This document shows, one piece after another, positions 11,059 to 22,734 of a stretch of DNA of 64,000 nt. The DNA is from Oncomelania hupensis (taxonomy: Eukaryota; Mollusca; Gastropoda; Littorinimorpha; Pomatiopsidae), in contig CM072522.1 in the NCBI GenBank assembly GCA_036898135.1, positions 2,692,921 through 2,756,920 of the forward strand, written 5' to 3'. Position numbers and translations under genes: made by a program. The stretch's first letter is position 1, and each line of letters opens with the position of its first letter. The notes under the pieces were generated by a model, which saw only the letters and a program-made list of their open reading frames with translations, ran no database searches and was not told where the DNA came from.

Positions 11059-11172
11059 TTAAAGGGGCATGGGTAGGCATAAATAATAATAATAATAATA
11101 ATAATAATACAGGATGCTATACGCATCCTGTATTATTATTATTATTATTTATGCCTACCCATGCCCCTTTAA
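11059..11172. repeat. 114-bp imperfect palindrome inside the Helitron-like copy
   Basis: Left arm ttaaaggggcatgggtaggc plus AAT repeats and acaggatgc; right arm is the complement, with only a five-base centre. The corresponding position in the other two copies has a single copy of the arm, so this is a local fold-back duplication. Confidence 0.85.
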
Positions 11173-11239
11173 ACCTACCCGTAGCCCCCTTTTACCTACA
11201 CGTACCACCTTATCCCGATCCTTGGTAGTAGTAGTAGTA

Positions 11240-11316
<77 letters not shown>

Positions 11317-11317
<1 letters not shown>

Positions 11318-11436
11318 TTGAATATAGAATAATACAAATAGAAATCAGAAAAAACACCAAGGTTTTAAAATAAAATAAAATATAAGATATTATAATTTTT
11401 ATAATAATAATAATAATTATTATTATTAGTTTATAA

Positions 11437-11499
<63 letters not shown>

Positions 11500-11617
11500 T
11501 TGAATATAGAATAATACAAATAGAAATCAGAAAAAACACCAAGGTTTTAAAATAAAATAAAATATAAGATATTATAATTGTTATAATAATAATAATTATT
11601 ATTATTATTAGTTTATA

Positions 11618-11691
<74 letters not shown>

Positions 11692-11756
11692 ATATAGAAT
11701 AATACAAATAGAAATCATAAAAAACACCAAGGTTTTAAAATAAAATTTTATAGAAG

Positions 11757-11760
<4 letters not shown>
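11317..11760. repeat. three tandem ~185-bp units in the Helitron-like copy
   Basis: The segment containing 'tgaatatagaataatac' and 'aacaccaaggttttaaaata' starts at about 11317, 11498 and 11688, each followed by AAT/ATT tracts. The other family members have one such segment. Confidence 0.8.
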
Positions 11761-11799
<39 letters not shown>

Positions 11800-11929
11800 T
11801 ATAATTATAATAATTATAATTATTATTATTATTATTAGTTTGTATAATAATAATAATAATAAATTAAAGGTAAAAAGCCTAAAGTAAAAAGAAAAATATC
11901 CATATTTTAGTATACTAAAAAAAAAAAAT

Positions 11930-12003
11930 AGGGGCCGGGTGAGATTTGAACCTGCGTCGCGCTGCACGGTAGGCGAATGGTTTTACTAACTGAGCTCCCA
12001 ACG
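11930..12003 (-). other. tRNA-like segment in the Helitron-like element
   Basis: On the minus strand it contains gagctcagttagtaaaacc (box-A-like), cgcctaccgtgcag in the anticodon-arm position and caggttcaaatctcac (box-B-like). Homologous segments lie at 13260-13335 and 45197-45278. Divergent arms argue against a functional tRNA; it is more likely a captured tRNA-derived SINE head. Confidence 0.5.
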
Positions 12004-12562
12004 CTTACACGAAACTCTAGCAATTTTTTGGTCTATATGGGAAAACATGCTGAAACCTCAATTTGATTTTTAATGGAAGCGCGCGGAATGAGGCTATTGC
12101 AGTTTGTGGACATTTTGTTTATTTATTTATCTCAGAAACGGTTAAACGTTCGGTAAGGAAATGTCGGCTATAACGATTTCGTGGGTTTTGAGCACACAAA
12201 GGGCCGATTCACAGCACCCAGCACCTGCCAAGATCAGCGTCCATAGGAGACAAACTTTACAGTAGAGGCGAAGAAGGACTTCCGGCTAAGCAATTTATAT
12301 ATATAGATATAATGTAGATTAAGCCTGTGTATATAACAGCGTCTACTTGGTTCTAGGCAGGAATAGGGAATGCTATTAGCCTACTGCTGAGAACTAACAA
12401 AATACAAATCAAGGAACGCAACTATTAAATATGGTCGATAATAATTATGCTCCTCTTAACAAAATATACCGTTGCGAAATGCTAATCTGTGTAAATCGAA
12501 CAGAATTAGAAGCAACAGCGATCAATTTTAAAATTTAACTAGTCGTAGTCATGCAAGCATCA

Positions 12563-12660
12563 TTTCGTAACACATCGGAGAGCTTCGTTCGACTTCGGTG
12601 ATTGCCTTTTTCGGCGAATGACTGGGACTAGTTTTGAAAAAACAAGTTCGCCACCCGTAT
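12563..12660 (-). repeat. RepA fragment, reverse orientation
   Basis: The complement contains 'agtcattcgccgaaaaaggc', 'cgaagtcgaacgaagctctc' and 'cacccg', matching the left end of RepA at 5851 and 18656. Confidence 0.7.
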
Positions 12661-12960
12661 TGGGATACACAATAAATTTGTTTGAGGAAGAGTGAGTTGG
12701 CAGTTTGTTGGAGCAGATGTGTTTAACTGCCGACTCAATACCCAGATCAAGCTTGCTTTAATTGCAAGTTCTATAGCAAATATGGCAGTGTTCACGGGAT
12801 TTCATTCAGGCAGTTAGTGGTTCTTCTGCAAAGCAGGCAGCCAATGTGAAAGCAATATTTGACAGTAATAGAAGATAAGAGAGAAATTGCTAAAAAAACA
12901 AAAAAAACAAAAAAAACAACTCGGGAGTATGAAAAACATTAATTAGGTTCACGTCAGTTT
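12661..12960. other. no supported feature
   Basis: About 300 bp of unique-looking AT-rich sequence between a RepA fragment and a Helitron-like copy, with a short caaaaaa repeat near 12895. Nothing recognisable. Confidence 0.5.
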
Positions 12961-13401
12961 TCTATATATATAAATTGCTTAGCCGGAAGTCCTTCTTCGC
13001 CTCTACTATAAAGTTTGTCCGGTATGGACGCTGATCTGGGCAGGTGCTGGGCGCTGCGGATCGGCCTGCTGTGTGCTCAAAACCAGCGAAATCGTTATAG
13101 CCGACATTTCCTTACCGAACGTTTAACCGTTTCTGAGATAAATAAATAAACAAAATGTCCACAAAGTGCAATAGCCTCATTCCGCGCGCTTCCATTAAAA
13201 ATCAAATTGAGGTTTCAGCATGTTTTCCCATAGAGACCAAAAAATTGATGGTCTTTCTACGAAGCCTTGGTAGCTTACTTAGTAAAACATTCGCCTACCG
13301 TGCAGGGCGACCCAAGTTCAAATCTCACGCGGGCCATATTAATTTTTTTTTTACACTACCATATGGATATTTTTCGTTTTCATTTAGGCTTTTTACCTTT
13401 A

Positions 13402-13480
<79 letters not shown>

Positions 13481-13633
13481 TATAAACTAATAATAATAAT
13501 TTATTATTATTATTATTATTGTTATTATTATTATTTTTATTATTATTATTATATCAAATTTTCTTTTAAAACCTTGGTGTTTTTTATGATTTCTATTTGT
13601 ATTATTCTATATTCAATATTAGTAGTAGTAGTA

Positions 13634-13705
<72 letters not shown>

Positions 13706-14143
13706 CCAAGGATCGGGATGGGGTGGTACGTGTAGGTAAAAGGGGGCTACGGGTAGGTTTAAAGGGGCATGGGAAGGCATAACGGGGATACGGGTATATA
13801 TAAGGGGGTATGGTGATGGTCGATTCCTTTCACCCATACCTGCGAAAAGATCAACGGGGAAGTATCAAGGAGGGTACAGGTAGGTTACAAAAGGGGTACG
13901 GAAGGTATCAAGGGGGTATGGGGAGGTATCAAGTGGGTTCGGGGAGGTATCAAGGGGGTATGGTGAGGCATCATGGGGGGGGGGGACAGGGAGATATCAG
14001 GGGGGGGGTGTATGGGGAGGTATCAAGGGGGATATGGGGAGGTATCATCGTCCAAATGAAACTCGCAGACAACAGTTGTCTCTCTGTCTACATTTTAAAC
14101 AGCAACCTGTGTACCCTGGCTTGCCAGGGTACAAAACCACTAG
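12961..14143 (+). mobile_element. non-autonomous Helitron-like element
   Basis: Begins TCTATATATATAAATTGC and ends with a 10-bp-arm hairpin (14111-14132), seven bases and CTAG (14140-14143), followed by T. The base before the 5' end is T rather than the expected A. It contains the family landmarks 'agccggaagtccttcttcgc', the tRNA-like segment, TTA tracts, a TAG tract (about 13620-13705), 'accaaggatcgggatgggg' and an array of roughly 20-bp GGTATCAAGGGGG-type units (13855-14050). It encodes no protein, so mobilisation would depend on a Rep/helicase supplied from elsewhere. Confidence 0.75.
13260..13335 (+). other. tRNA-like segment in the Helitron-like element
   Basis: Contains ggtagcttacttagtaaaac, cgcctaccgtgcagg and caagttcaaatctcac in tRNA-like spacing; homologous to 11930-12003 (minus) and 45197-45278. 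Confidence 0.5.
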
Positions 14144-14182
14144 TGACAAATATGTTGGGCACATGGCTTTGACAAACAGAAT

Positions 14183-14246
14183 ACACACACGCACGCACGT
14201 ACGCGCGCGCACTCACATACGCGCACGCACACACACACGCACACAC
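14183..14246 (+). repeat. imperfect (CA)n with CG interruptions
   Basis: CACGCACGTACGCGCG-type imperfect dinucleotide repeat immediately after the Helitron-like copy. Confidence 0.8.
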
Positions 14247-14858
14247 AAAACGCCTCCACAAAACTGTAATGGGGTTGGTGTCAGTATTGAAGAATGCGGC
14301 TAGAAATTGCTTCCAGAAATAGATGCCGATCAATGAACGCATTGGAGATGGAGAGTCCCAACATAACGCACTTCAGCCTCACAGAGCCTTGTCAAGTTCA
14401 CAGTGAATGTTGCTCCAAAGAAAGAAACACAGCAATAAAGAAAGAAAGAGGGAGGGGAAAGAAGAAGTGTTAAAGCAAGAATGAAGGTAAGAAATGTGAA
14501 TGATCGGAAGAAACAGAGTTCATTTTGGGGAACAAAAACTATGATTGGTTGTTTAGACCGAGTGAGAAAGGCGTTGAGAATTAAACAAGATGGCAAGTCA
14601 AAGAAATGCATTTCCGTACATTGACACACATAGGCCTAACCCCAAAATACACATGTTCAAAGTGTTCACATTCTTGCCGCTGTTGTGACTGCTTATAAGG
14701 AAGCAAAAGTACAACATTGAATGATAGACCACTAACTCAACTATCTGTAAGAAGAACAAACATCAAATTCGGCAGAGTCAAAGTGAAATTCGGAGCTATG
14801 GATCGACCGACTGACCGACAAAAGTATTGCCTCTGATTTGAAATATCTGTTTAGCAAT
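14247..14858. other. no supported gene
   Basis: About 600 bp without a recognisable repeat or domain; the minus-strand open frame 14330-14629 shows no motif. Confidence 0.5.
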
Positions 14859-14963
14859 CCTATCTTATTCCTATCCTATCCCGTAACTCAGAGGTCGTAG
14901 GGGCACCACAGATGTTTGTTTAACCAGCGTACTCCATCTTTCTCTGTCCTCAGCAACCCTCAG
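14859..14963 (-). mobile_element. 3' end of the BovB/RTE-like LINE
   Basis: The complement reads 'ggttgctgaggacagagaaa..atggagtacgctggtta', 'tctgtggtgcccctacgacc' and 'cgggataggatagga', the same 3' end and GATAG tail as the element at 51550-54899. Confidence 0.85.
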
Positions 14964-14984
14964 CAAAACTCAACAAAATCGATT

Positions 14985-15235
14985 CAGCCGGTTTTGAGAT
15001 ATTGAGCAAAACGTGTTCACCAACAAAAGGATTCCAGTGACCTTGACCTTTGCGGTGTAGCAAATTCTGATGACACGGGAGGCAGGCCATGTTTTTATGA
15101 AGTTTGGTCAAAATCTGTGGAGAGGTTTTTTAGATGACTTTCCAGCGGAATGACTGACGAACAGACCGACCGTCTGACCAGCATTTGGCTCGTTTTGATT
15201 TCTTACGACGGTTTTAAAGTATTTCCTGATAAGTC
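14985..15235. repeat. probable old dispersed repeat
   Basis: Motifs such as 'cggttttgagatattgagca', 'gtgaccttgacctttg' and 'atgaagtttggtcaaaatc' are of a type I associate with dispersed repeats of marine invertebrates. No second copy in this window, so the call rests on recognition only. Confidence 0.35.
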
Positions 15236-16026
15236 TGGAAACACAAAAAAGAAGGAGGAGGAGAGACGGAAGAGGACAAGAAGAAAAAGAAGAAAAGAGA
15301 CACACCGAATTTGTCGTGAATTATTTTTCATACGTTAAAAATAATGGCGCTGTTATTTCCAATTCAGGAGGAAATACCCCCACCCCTATTCTCAACCCAG
15401 CACCACCCGTACCCATACCCCCCTCCCAACACACACTCAACGAAAGAGGGAGAGGGGGTGGGGAAGGAGAGAGCGAGGAGGAGGAGGAGAAGAAGAAGAA
15501 GAAGAAGAAGAAGAAGAAGGGCTGATGGAAAAGGGATGGGTTGGGTGGATTACATGTGCCAATCGTGGCGTCGCCTTGGAGATCGGGACGGATGACGTTT
15601 TTGGTTGCCATAGCAACCGTTGTGAGTAAATTTGAATTGCAGACTGATCTGTCAAATATTTCTGTGTGAGAGGTGTCTGTGTACGAGGGTGGTGTGTGTG
15701 CGGGGGAAAGGGGTTGGATGTATGGGTGGACAAGGGTGTGAGGTTAGAGAGCAAGAAGGAGACAGTTGTATTGTGTGTTGGTGATGAGAGATGAATGGTG
15801 CTAACGTTGATTATCGCTAGTGTAAGAGCTGGCGAAGTAATGAGGTGGGTTGTGGCTGGGAGGTGACATACATCATTATCAGTTGGACAAAATTGGGCCA
15901 ATGTTGGTTTGATAAAATTTGGAAAATTTTAACTGACATTATTTATATTTTTTTTTTAATTTATTTATGTTATTTGTTATTTAAATATGTTTGTTCTTGC
16001 TGTTTAGTTCAATCTGAATTTTCGTA
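15236..16026. other. no supported gene; GAA tract and C-rich patches
   Basis: Contains GA-rich sequence and a GAA tract (about 15475-15520). Open frames on both strands around 15316-15901 are low-complexity. An AT-rich stretch precedes the TTTC tract. Confidence 0.5.
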
Positions 16027-16031
16027 TTATT

Positions 16032-16083
<52 letters not shown>

Positions 16084-16201
16084 TGTTGTTTTCTTTCTTC
16101 TTCTTCTTCTTCTTCTTCTTCTTCTTCTTCTTCTTCTTCTTCTTCTTCTTCTTCTTCTTCTTTTTCTTCTTCTTCTTCTGCTTCTTCTTCTTCTTCTTCT
16201 T

Positions 16202-16232
<31 letters not shown>

Positions 16233-16386
16233 TTATTATTATTATTATTATTATTATTCCTACTGCTCCTCCTTCTCCACGATTCCCCTCTTCCTGCCCC
16301 TATTTCTTCTTTCTTTATTCTTCCTTCTTCTTCTTTCTCCTTGTTATTTTCTTCCTCCTCTTGTTCTTCCTCCTCCTCCTCCTCAA
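16027..16386 (+). repeat. (TTTC)n, (TTC)n, (TTA)n compound microsatellite
   Basis: TTTC tract 16027-16084, TTC tract about 16096-16230 with few interruptions, TTA to 16258, then degenerate TCC-rich sequence. Confidence 0.9.
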
Positions 16387-16899
16387 CCTCCTCTGCTTTA
16401 CATCTTCTTCATTGGTTTGGATAATGGCATTCATTTAATAAACAAACGATGAAACAACAAATATGAACTTAGGGTACTTGGTCAGGGGGACCGTATAGCC
16501 AGACAAGAGGGGAAGGAGGGGGGATAGGGAGACACAATAATATTATATACAAAAGGACAGCAACAACGGCACTATATTACTGAATCTAAAGACGCAGAAG
16601 CATCTAACTGCAAACAATAGCATACATACTGAATGGTTAAAAATCAAACCAAACCAAACAAAACAAAACAGCAAAAATACTGGATCCATATGAAAGTAAA
16701 TATTTATGACGTATACATACCTCGAGAATATGCACTCAAAAGAACAAGTGCATAAAGATGCCAGATAAAACAAAAACAACAGTCATCGGTAAAGGGGAAG
16801 GTAAAGAATGCAAAAAAATAAAGCACAAACGCATGAACACCAAACAGCATTGACACACTTCAAAAGAAGAAGAAAAAACCAATGCGCGGTACTGCTTAA
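16387..16899. other. no supported gene
   Basis: About 500 bp without a recognisable feature apart from short CAAAA-rich patches. Confidence 0.45.
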
Positions 16900-17195
16900 T
16901 TTTAAGAAAGTGAAAACATTTTTTTTAATAAGACGAGTTAGATTCTTCAGTGTTCTTTTCGATTTCGAGTTCTTTAGCTGAATTAATTTGAAGACCTTTG
17001 GGCGATTCCTAAAATAGTGTGACAATAGGGAAAACCTGTTGTCTTTTAGAAGGAGATTAGTACAATTAAACAAATTATGGAATTCATCACCTATTTCATT
17101 TAGATCATACAAAGAACACAACCTTTCTTCTCTCAAAATATTTATATATCTGTGAATTTGAATCGGAAGTTTGTGGCAACCAAGTCTAAATTTTA
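16900..17195 (-). mobile_element. LINE C-terminal fragment (jockey/CR1-type)
   Basis: The minus strand encodes RLGCHKLPIQIHRYINILRE followed by RLCSLYDLNEIGDEFHNLFN, the zinc-knuckle-like C-terminal region found downstream of the reverse transcriptase in several jockey/CR1-group LINEs. No catalytic RT motif remains and the 5' part is missing. Confidence 0.6.
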
Positions 17196-17790
17196 ACAGG
17201 TTAATTCTAAAAAATAAAAATAAAGTGATGACCATAATCCTCAAAACAAAACTTTTCCTTGAAAATTCTATGTAATAGCAAGCAAAAGCGAAGCTTTACG
17301 TCCTATATGAAAAAGTTAAGGACAATAAAATTGTGGTATTATGCCACTTATTATAAAAGACCAGACCAGGTCTGGTTATGGGGGGAGGGGGGAGGGGGGG
17401 AACCTCTATGTAATACAACTATTACACCCATTTATATACTGATGCCAGATTTGCAAAAAACTGGTCTCTAAGGCCTTATTTGATTAGATTCTTAAAATAA
17501 TTCAAATAATAACTACAACCGCCCAACCCAACCATATAAAAGACAACCCGAGATCGTTCAGAAGAGAACGAACAGTATTTAACCAAGATAATTTATACTC
17601 ACTATTAAAAAACAAATAAGAGCACAGACGAAACGTAAGGACCGACATTTTTGTGGAATCGCTACAACAATCGACACACAATTTATACTAAAAACAAAGT
17701 AACCTGCATTTGGCATCCAAAGAGACAGGAATACAACCAACCTCACAACAGTGAAGAACTAAAACCATGGAGATTTAGCTCAATGCGCTA
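17196..17790. other. no supported gene
   Basis: AT-rich sequence with a G-rich patch near 17380-17400; nothing recognisable. Confidence 0.45.
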
Positions 17791-18080
17791 AGAAGAGGAA
17801 GAAGAATTACAAAAACAAGAGAAGGAGGAAGGCAGCAACAAGAAAGAGATTTAGTTTAATGCGAGAAGAAGAAGAGAAGAAGAAGGAGGAGAAGAACAAG
17901 AACAAGAAGAATAGGGGAAGAAGGATGAGCAAGAAGAAAAAAGAACAACAAAAACAAATGACAAGAAGAAAAAGGATGAGAAGACAGAAGAAGGAGGCGG
18001 AAAAGGAGGAGGAAGAAGTAGAAGAAGAAAAAGAAGAAGAAGAAGGAGGAGGAGGAAGAAGAAGAAGAAAAGGAGGAGAA
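17791..18080 (+). repeat. degenerate (GAA)n tract
   Basis: Purine-rich AAG/GAA/GGA sequence over about 290 bp, giving misleading lysine/glutamate-rich and leucine/serine-rich open frames. Confidence 0.8.
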
Positions 18081-18196
18081 GAAGGAGATAAAAGAAGAAC
18101 AACACCACTGACGCCCACAGCAACCGCAAACAACAAGTGAGACAGAAAAATTGGTTAAGTTATGGAATTAGGGCTGTCTGGACAGAACATTAGTTT

Positions 18197-18198
<2 letters not shown>

Positions 18199-18289
<91 letters not shown>

Positions 18290-18412
18290 CTCTCTCTCTT
18301 CTCTCTCTCCCTCTCTCTCGCTCTCTCATCTCTCTCTCTCTCTCGCTCTCTCTCACACTCTCTCGCTCTCACTCTCCCTACTTCTCCATCCCTCTCCCTT
18401 CTTCCATCCTCT
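18199..18412 (+). repeat. (TC)n microsatellite
   Basis: Almost pure TC from 18199 to about 18287, then interrupted CTCTCTCC/CTCTCTCG sequence. Confidence 0.9.
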
Positions 18413-18655
18413 CTTCTCTTTCCATTCTATTTGAAACTCCTGAACCGTTCATGAGAGTTTGATTTTTATATGCAAGAACACTCTTTTTCTCATCACGCCA
18501 AAAAAAAAATAATTAAAAAAATCACACTCTTAAAAACTGGTTTATCTGCACTAGTATTTAGATGAACTCTTTCCCTGCCAGATAAATTGTGTCAGCTTGC
18601 TACAAACCTGCCCCGTGGGTATTCACTGAATAGAATAGACCCAACGTTTCCCTGT

Positions 18656-19750
18656 ACAAACTACAGTAGTTCCAGTCATTCGCCGAAAAAGGCAATTACC
18701 GAAGCCGAACGAAGCTCTCCGAGTCGAGCGAAGCTATCCGATGTTTGCACGAACTCCGTGAAACGAATGCTGGCAGGACTACGTGAAACCACAGGCCTGG
18801 AAGTCTCGTCTTTCGTAGGCCTCAATTACATACTATAATTATATACTACGTACGTATATAGGAGGCCCACGAGTTTACAAAGACTAAAGAAAAGACTTCA
18901 GAGCCTGTGGTGAAACATCCTTGCATAAAAATAGCTGCTGTTGCTTCTAGATCTAATTCTGTTTCGATCTGCACAGCTTCAAGCTGTAAGTCAAGTCGAG
19001 ATTCGCATTTTGAAGCAGTTAGTATTAAAAATATTTTATGATGATTAATATACTGACACAATTAGTAATAAAGATTAAAAATAATACATAACACATAATG
19101 CACACATACACCGATATTTCACATATCAACAATAAAACCATGACAAAACTTTCAAAGCGCTATGGATACGTTGATGTGCCTTCAGCACAAGGCAAAGCAA
19201 GTTTATAATGGTCTCAAAAAACAGTGACATTTTTATTGCAAACACCAATGCAATTATTTATTTAACTATTCTTATAATATTTTAATATTCTTTGAACTGA
19301 TACAGTATTTTAATGATATGTATTTTTAATAAGAAACGCGTAGGGTGAGTGCCGGTGACAAGAAAACACCCAGCATGCACCTAGGTCCTTCTCCCCCATC
19401 CCTGGCTGCCCAGGATTGTGCTCAGTTGTCCGGACGTCAGACCATGCGCCCAAAGGCTGCGGGTGGGCGTCTCGGGCGGCTTGAGTTAGATCCTGTATCG
19501 GCCAGCGCCTTGAGCAGCTCTTGAGCTGGAAAAGCGCTATATAAGAACGATTAAATAAATAAATAAATATTAAAAAAATGTTGCGTGGCAGGCGGAAATT
19601 TCCATAAATCATATGAAAACTTTAGTAAATCGATAAGAAAAAGTAATCAGTAACACCATCTGAATATTTCGAGCTACACCCAACTTCAGCAAAATCAAAC
19701 AAAACGTCACTGACCAAATTTACAACATTGAGCACGCACAGCAGCACACT

Positions 19751-19757
<7 letters not shown>
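18656..19757 (+). repeat. RepA dispersed repeat without the hAT element
   Basis: Collinear with 5851-6168 plus 9302-9838. At about 19020 it reads gaagcagttagtattaaaaa, the uninterrupted form of the site that holds the hAT element in the other copy. It carries a private insertion of about 55 bp near 18820-18888 and a SINE at 19343-19568. Just upstream (18630-18652) lies a 23-base match (atagaatagac, ccaacgtttccc) to the 5' end of the BovB/RTE-like LINE. Confidence 0.8.
19343..19568 (+). mobile_element. SINE, 5'-truncated, inserted in RepA
   Basis: Contains 'gggtgagtgccggtgacaag', 'acacccagcatgcacctagg', 'tggctgcccaggattgtgct', 'cttgagcagctcttgagctg' and a tail 'gcgctatataagaacga' plus TAAA repeats. 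The sister RepA copy at about 9640 lacks it. It shares its body with 46014-46333 but lacks the tRNA-derived head seen at 26.6 kb. Confidence 0.85.

Positions 19758-19786
<29 letters not shown>
19758..19786 (+). repeat. poly(A) run
   Basis: About 30 consecutive A residues between RepA and a LINE copy. It may mark a retroposition junction or simple-sequence expansion. Confidence 0.85.
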
Positions 19787-19787
<1 letters not shown>

Positions 19788-22716
19788 ACGGTATGATGAA
19801 AAGAACCACTCAGTCCATACCGGATCGGTCGTCGCCCGAGTCACCAAGGACCGCGCCTTCCGTTGGCCACCAGGACGGAGGTGATAAGTGGACAATTTAG
19901 TAAGATCCGCACGAGAGAAACATAGTCATAGGAACCTGGAATGCCAGCATCCTAACTGCGGATGGAAATTAAAAGAAGTGAGCCATGAGCAGGCAGGACC
20001 ACTATCGATAGAACATTTTAGGTATCAGCGAACTGAGCTGGTAAGACCTAGGTGAAACAACGACCGACAACGGCCACTAGCTTTATTTCAGCGGGAGAGA
20101 TGACAGGCACGAACACGGCGTTGGATTCTTGGTCTACAAAGACATTCTAGCTACTGTCATGGGTTGCCGCCCACTCTCCAGTAGACTAATTATCCGTCTG
20201 AGAGCAACCCCTTTCAACATCACCATTATCCAGGCCTATACCCCAATATCAGACTATGACGACATCTGCAGGCTGTCCTTGACCAAGTGCCGAAGAATGA
20301 CATAGTCATAGTGCAAGGCGATTGGAATGCCAAGGTTGGCCATGATGCGTATCACGATTGGGGAGACACATGTTGACTCCACTGCAACAACGAGGCAAAT
20401 GACTTTTGGAATTTTAGAGATACAACAATTTGATACTGGCAAACACGCTTGGTCTCCACAAAAAATCCAGACGATGGACCTGGCACAGTCCCGGCGGGGA
20501 GCATCACAACCAGATTGACTACATCATTGTCAAGAAATGCTTCAGATCAAGCATAAACATTGGCATGACACGCTCTTTTCCAGGAGCAGACATCGAAAGT
20601 TACCACGATCTCGTGATGATGTCTTTCCGGCTCCACTTAAAGATAGTAAACACAGCAAAGTGCACCAGACTGAAGGTCGACCTGGAGGTGGCAGAAATAT
20701 TCAAAGCCACAATTGGAGAGACATTTACACCACTGCTCATTTTGGGAGCTGGGGAAGTAGATGTAAATATCATGATCACCACCTTCACCTCAGCTGTGAC
20801 AGATGCCGCCACTGAAATCTTTGGCAAGCACCGCCCAATTACAAACCATGGACCATACCTGAACTTTTGGACCTGTGTTAAAAACGAAGAGTGATAAAAA
20901 AATTTGTTTTAAAATATAAAACAAGGCCGGCAGGGAGCTGAGGTCTACCGAAAAATCAACAATGGCATCCGAAAAGGCATGCACACAGCAAAAAAAAAAA
21001 ACTGAATAGAAGATCAATGCCAGGAAATAGAGAACAGTCTGAACAAGAACAACACCAAAAAGCTCTGAAGCGGCTGACAAATGCTAAACAGTCCAAGGTC
21101 TCCACGATCCAAAGCAAGTCTGGCATATGCCTTATAGAAGAACAAGAAGTCTTGAATAGATTAGCAGAAAACTGCTCTGACCTTTACAACCACACACCAA
21201 ACAGAGACCCATCAGTTCTAGCATGTCACTAGAACAGAGAAGAAGAACAAATCCTTCCAATTCTCCGAGGAGAAGTTCAGGCAGCAGTACAATCGCTGAA
21301 GAAGGGGAAGTCAGCGGGAGTGGACAACATACCTGCTTCAAGCAGGAGGAGAAGCGATGATTAACGCCCTCACCATTATCTGTAACAAGATCTGGCAGAA
21401 TGGAGAGTGGCCTACACCATGGACCAAGTCGCTTGTCATCACTCTTCCAAAGAAAGGTAACCTTCAGGAGTGTGAAAATTACAGCACCATCAGCCTCATC
21501 AGCCATCCCAGCAAGGTCCTCCTGAAAAGCTGAACAAATCATAGCTAAAGAAAAGCAGGATTTAGGGCAGGGTGAAGTACCACTGAACTGATTTTCAAAC
21601 TCAGAATAATCTGCGAGAAATACCTACAGCACCAACAACATCTATATCATGTGTTTGTAGACTTCAAGAGAGCGTTTGACCGAGTCTGGCATGCAGCTTT
21701 TTGGGCAACCATGAGAGTGTACAACATCAGCCCTAACATTATTGAAGTCATCAATAGCCTGTATGGCAAGGCTACCAGTGCAGTCCTCCACAACTGCGCC
21801 ATTGGGAACTGGTTCATAACCACAATCGGTGTGCGTCAAGGATGCCTCTCTCCAACACTCTTCAACATCTTCCTAGAGCGCATCATGCCCGATGCCCTTG
21901 CAGATCACGAAGGCCCAGTCAGCATAGGAGGTAGAGCAATCTCCAACCTCCGTTTTGTGGATAACATTGATGGTTTGGCTTGAGAGGAAAAAGAACTTGA
22001 ACAGCTGGTACCTCCAGAGCCTTTGGAATGGAAATAAGTGCAGAGAAGACCAAAATGATGGTCAACAACACCGATGGTATCAACACGAATATCCAAGTCC
22101 AAGGCCAATCCCTCAACACAGTGCACAGCTTCAAATATTTAGGAGCCATGGTATCAGACAATGGCTCCCGATCGAAAGTCCATTGCAGGATCGCAGAAAC
22201 AACTGCTGCCCTGACAAGGTCGATGCCCATTTGGAAAGACAGGACCAAAGTAAGGCTGCAGGGCTCCCTTGTCATCTCCATCTTCCTATACGCTTGCGAA
22301 ACAGGGACCCTCACAGCAGACCTACAACGAAGAATACAAAGCATGGAGATGAGGTGCTACAAAAGACTTATGGGCATTTTCTATACCCAGCACATCACCA
22401 GCGACGAAGTCCGACAGACCATCACACAAGCCATCGGACAACATAATGACAGTGGTGAAGAAACGGAAACTCCGATGGTATGGCCACGTCACCAGAGCAT
22501 CAGGCCTTGCGAAGACCACCCTGCAAGGCACGGTGCAAGGAGGCAGAGGAAGAGGGAGACAGAACAAGAGGTGGGGTGACAACATTCGCGAATGGACTGG
22601 CTTGACACCGAGCGAAGCCATGAGGGTTGCTGAGGACAGAACGCTGGTTAAGCGATCATCTGTGGTGCCCCAACGACATTCGAGTTATGGGATTGGATAG
22701 GATAGGATAGGATAGA
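19787..22716 (+). pseudogene. BovB/RTE-like LINE, decayed copy
   Basis: A full-span but broken copy of the element at 51550-54899. Visible endonuclease pieces include the region equivalent to GTWNVRTL (around 19930), LGDW/QGDWNAKVG (about 20310) and a Q-DYI piece near 20515. Reverse transcriptase pieces include VFVDFKRAFDRVWH (about 21650), IGVRQGCLSPTLFNIFLERI (about 21825) and LRFVDNIDGLA (about 21950), where the catalytic FADD motif has become FVDN. The C-terminal part (KLRWYGHVTRASGLAKTTLQ, REWTGLT) runs to about 22680 and the tail is GATAG repeats (22695-22715). Several frameshifts, stops and deletions make it inactive. Confidence 0.9.
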
Positions 22717-22734
22717 TTGCTATAAACCCACTAG

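Larger units (their letters stand above)
10628..12307 (-). mobile_element. non-autonomous Helitron-like element, copy in reverse
   Basis: On the minus strand it begins TCTATATATATAAATTGC at 12307 and ends at 10628 with a hairpin (arms GTACCCTGGC, loop TT), seven bases and then CTAG. Flanking bases on that strand are A before and T after, as expected for Helitron insertion. The internal order matches the copies at 12961 and 44761: a tRNA-like segment, TAA/TTA tracts, 'accaaggatcgggat', and a string of short GGTA-rich units. This copy has an expanded, triplicated central part and a 114-bp palindrome. No Rep/helicase gene is present. Confidence 0.7.

Noticed and set aside
12961..14143. MITE with terminal inverted repeats
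   Set aside because: The two ends are not complementary and no target duplication is visible; TC start, hairpin and CTAG end fit a Helitron-like element better.
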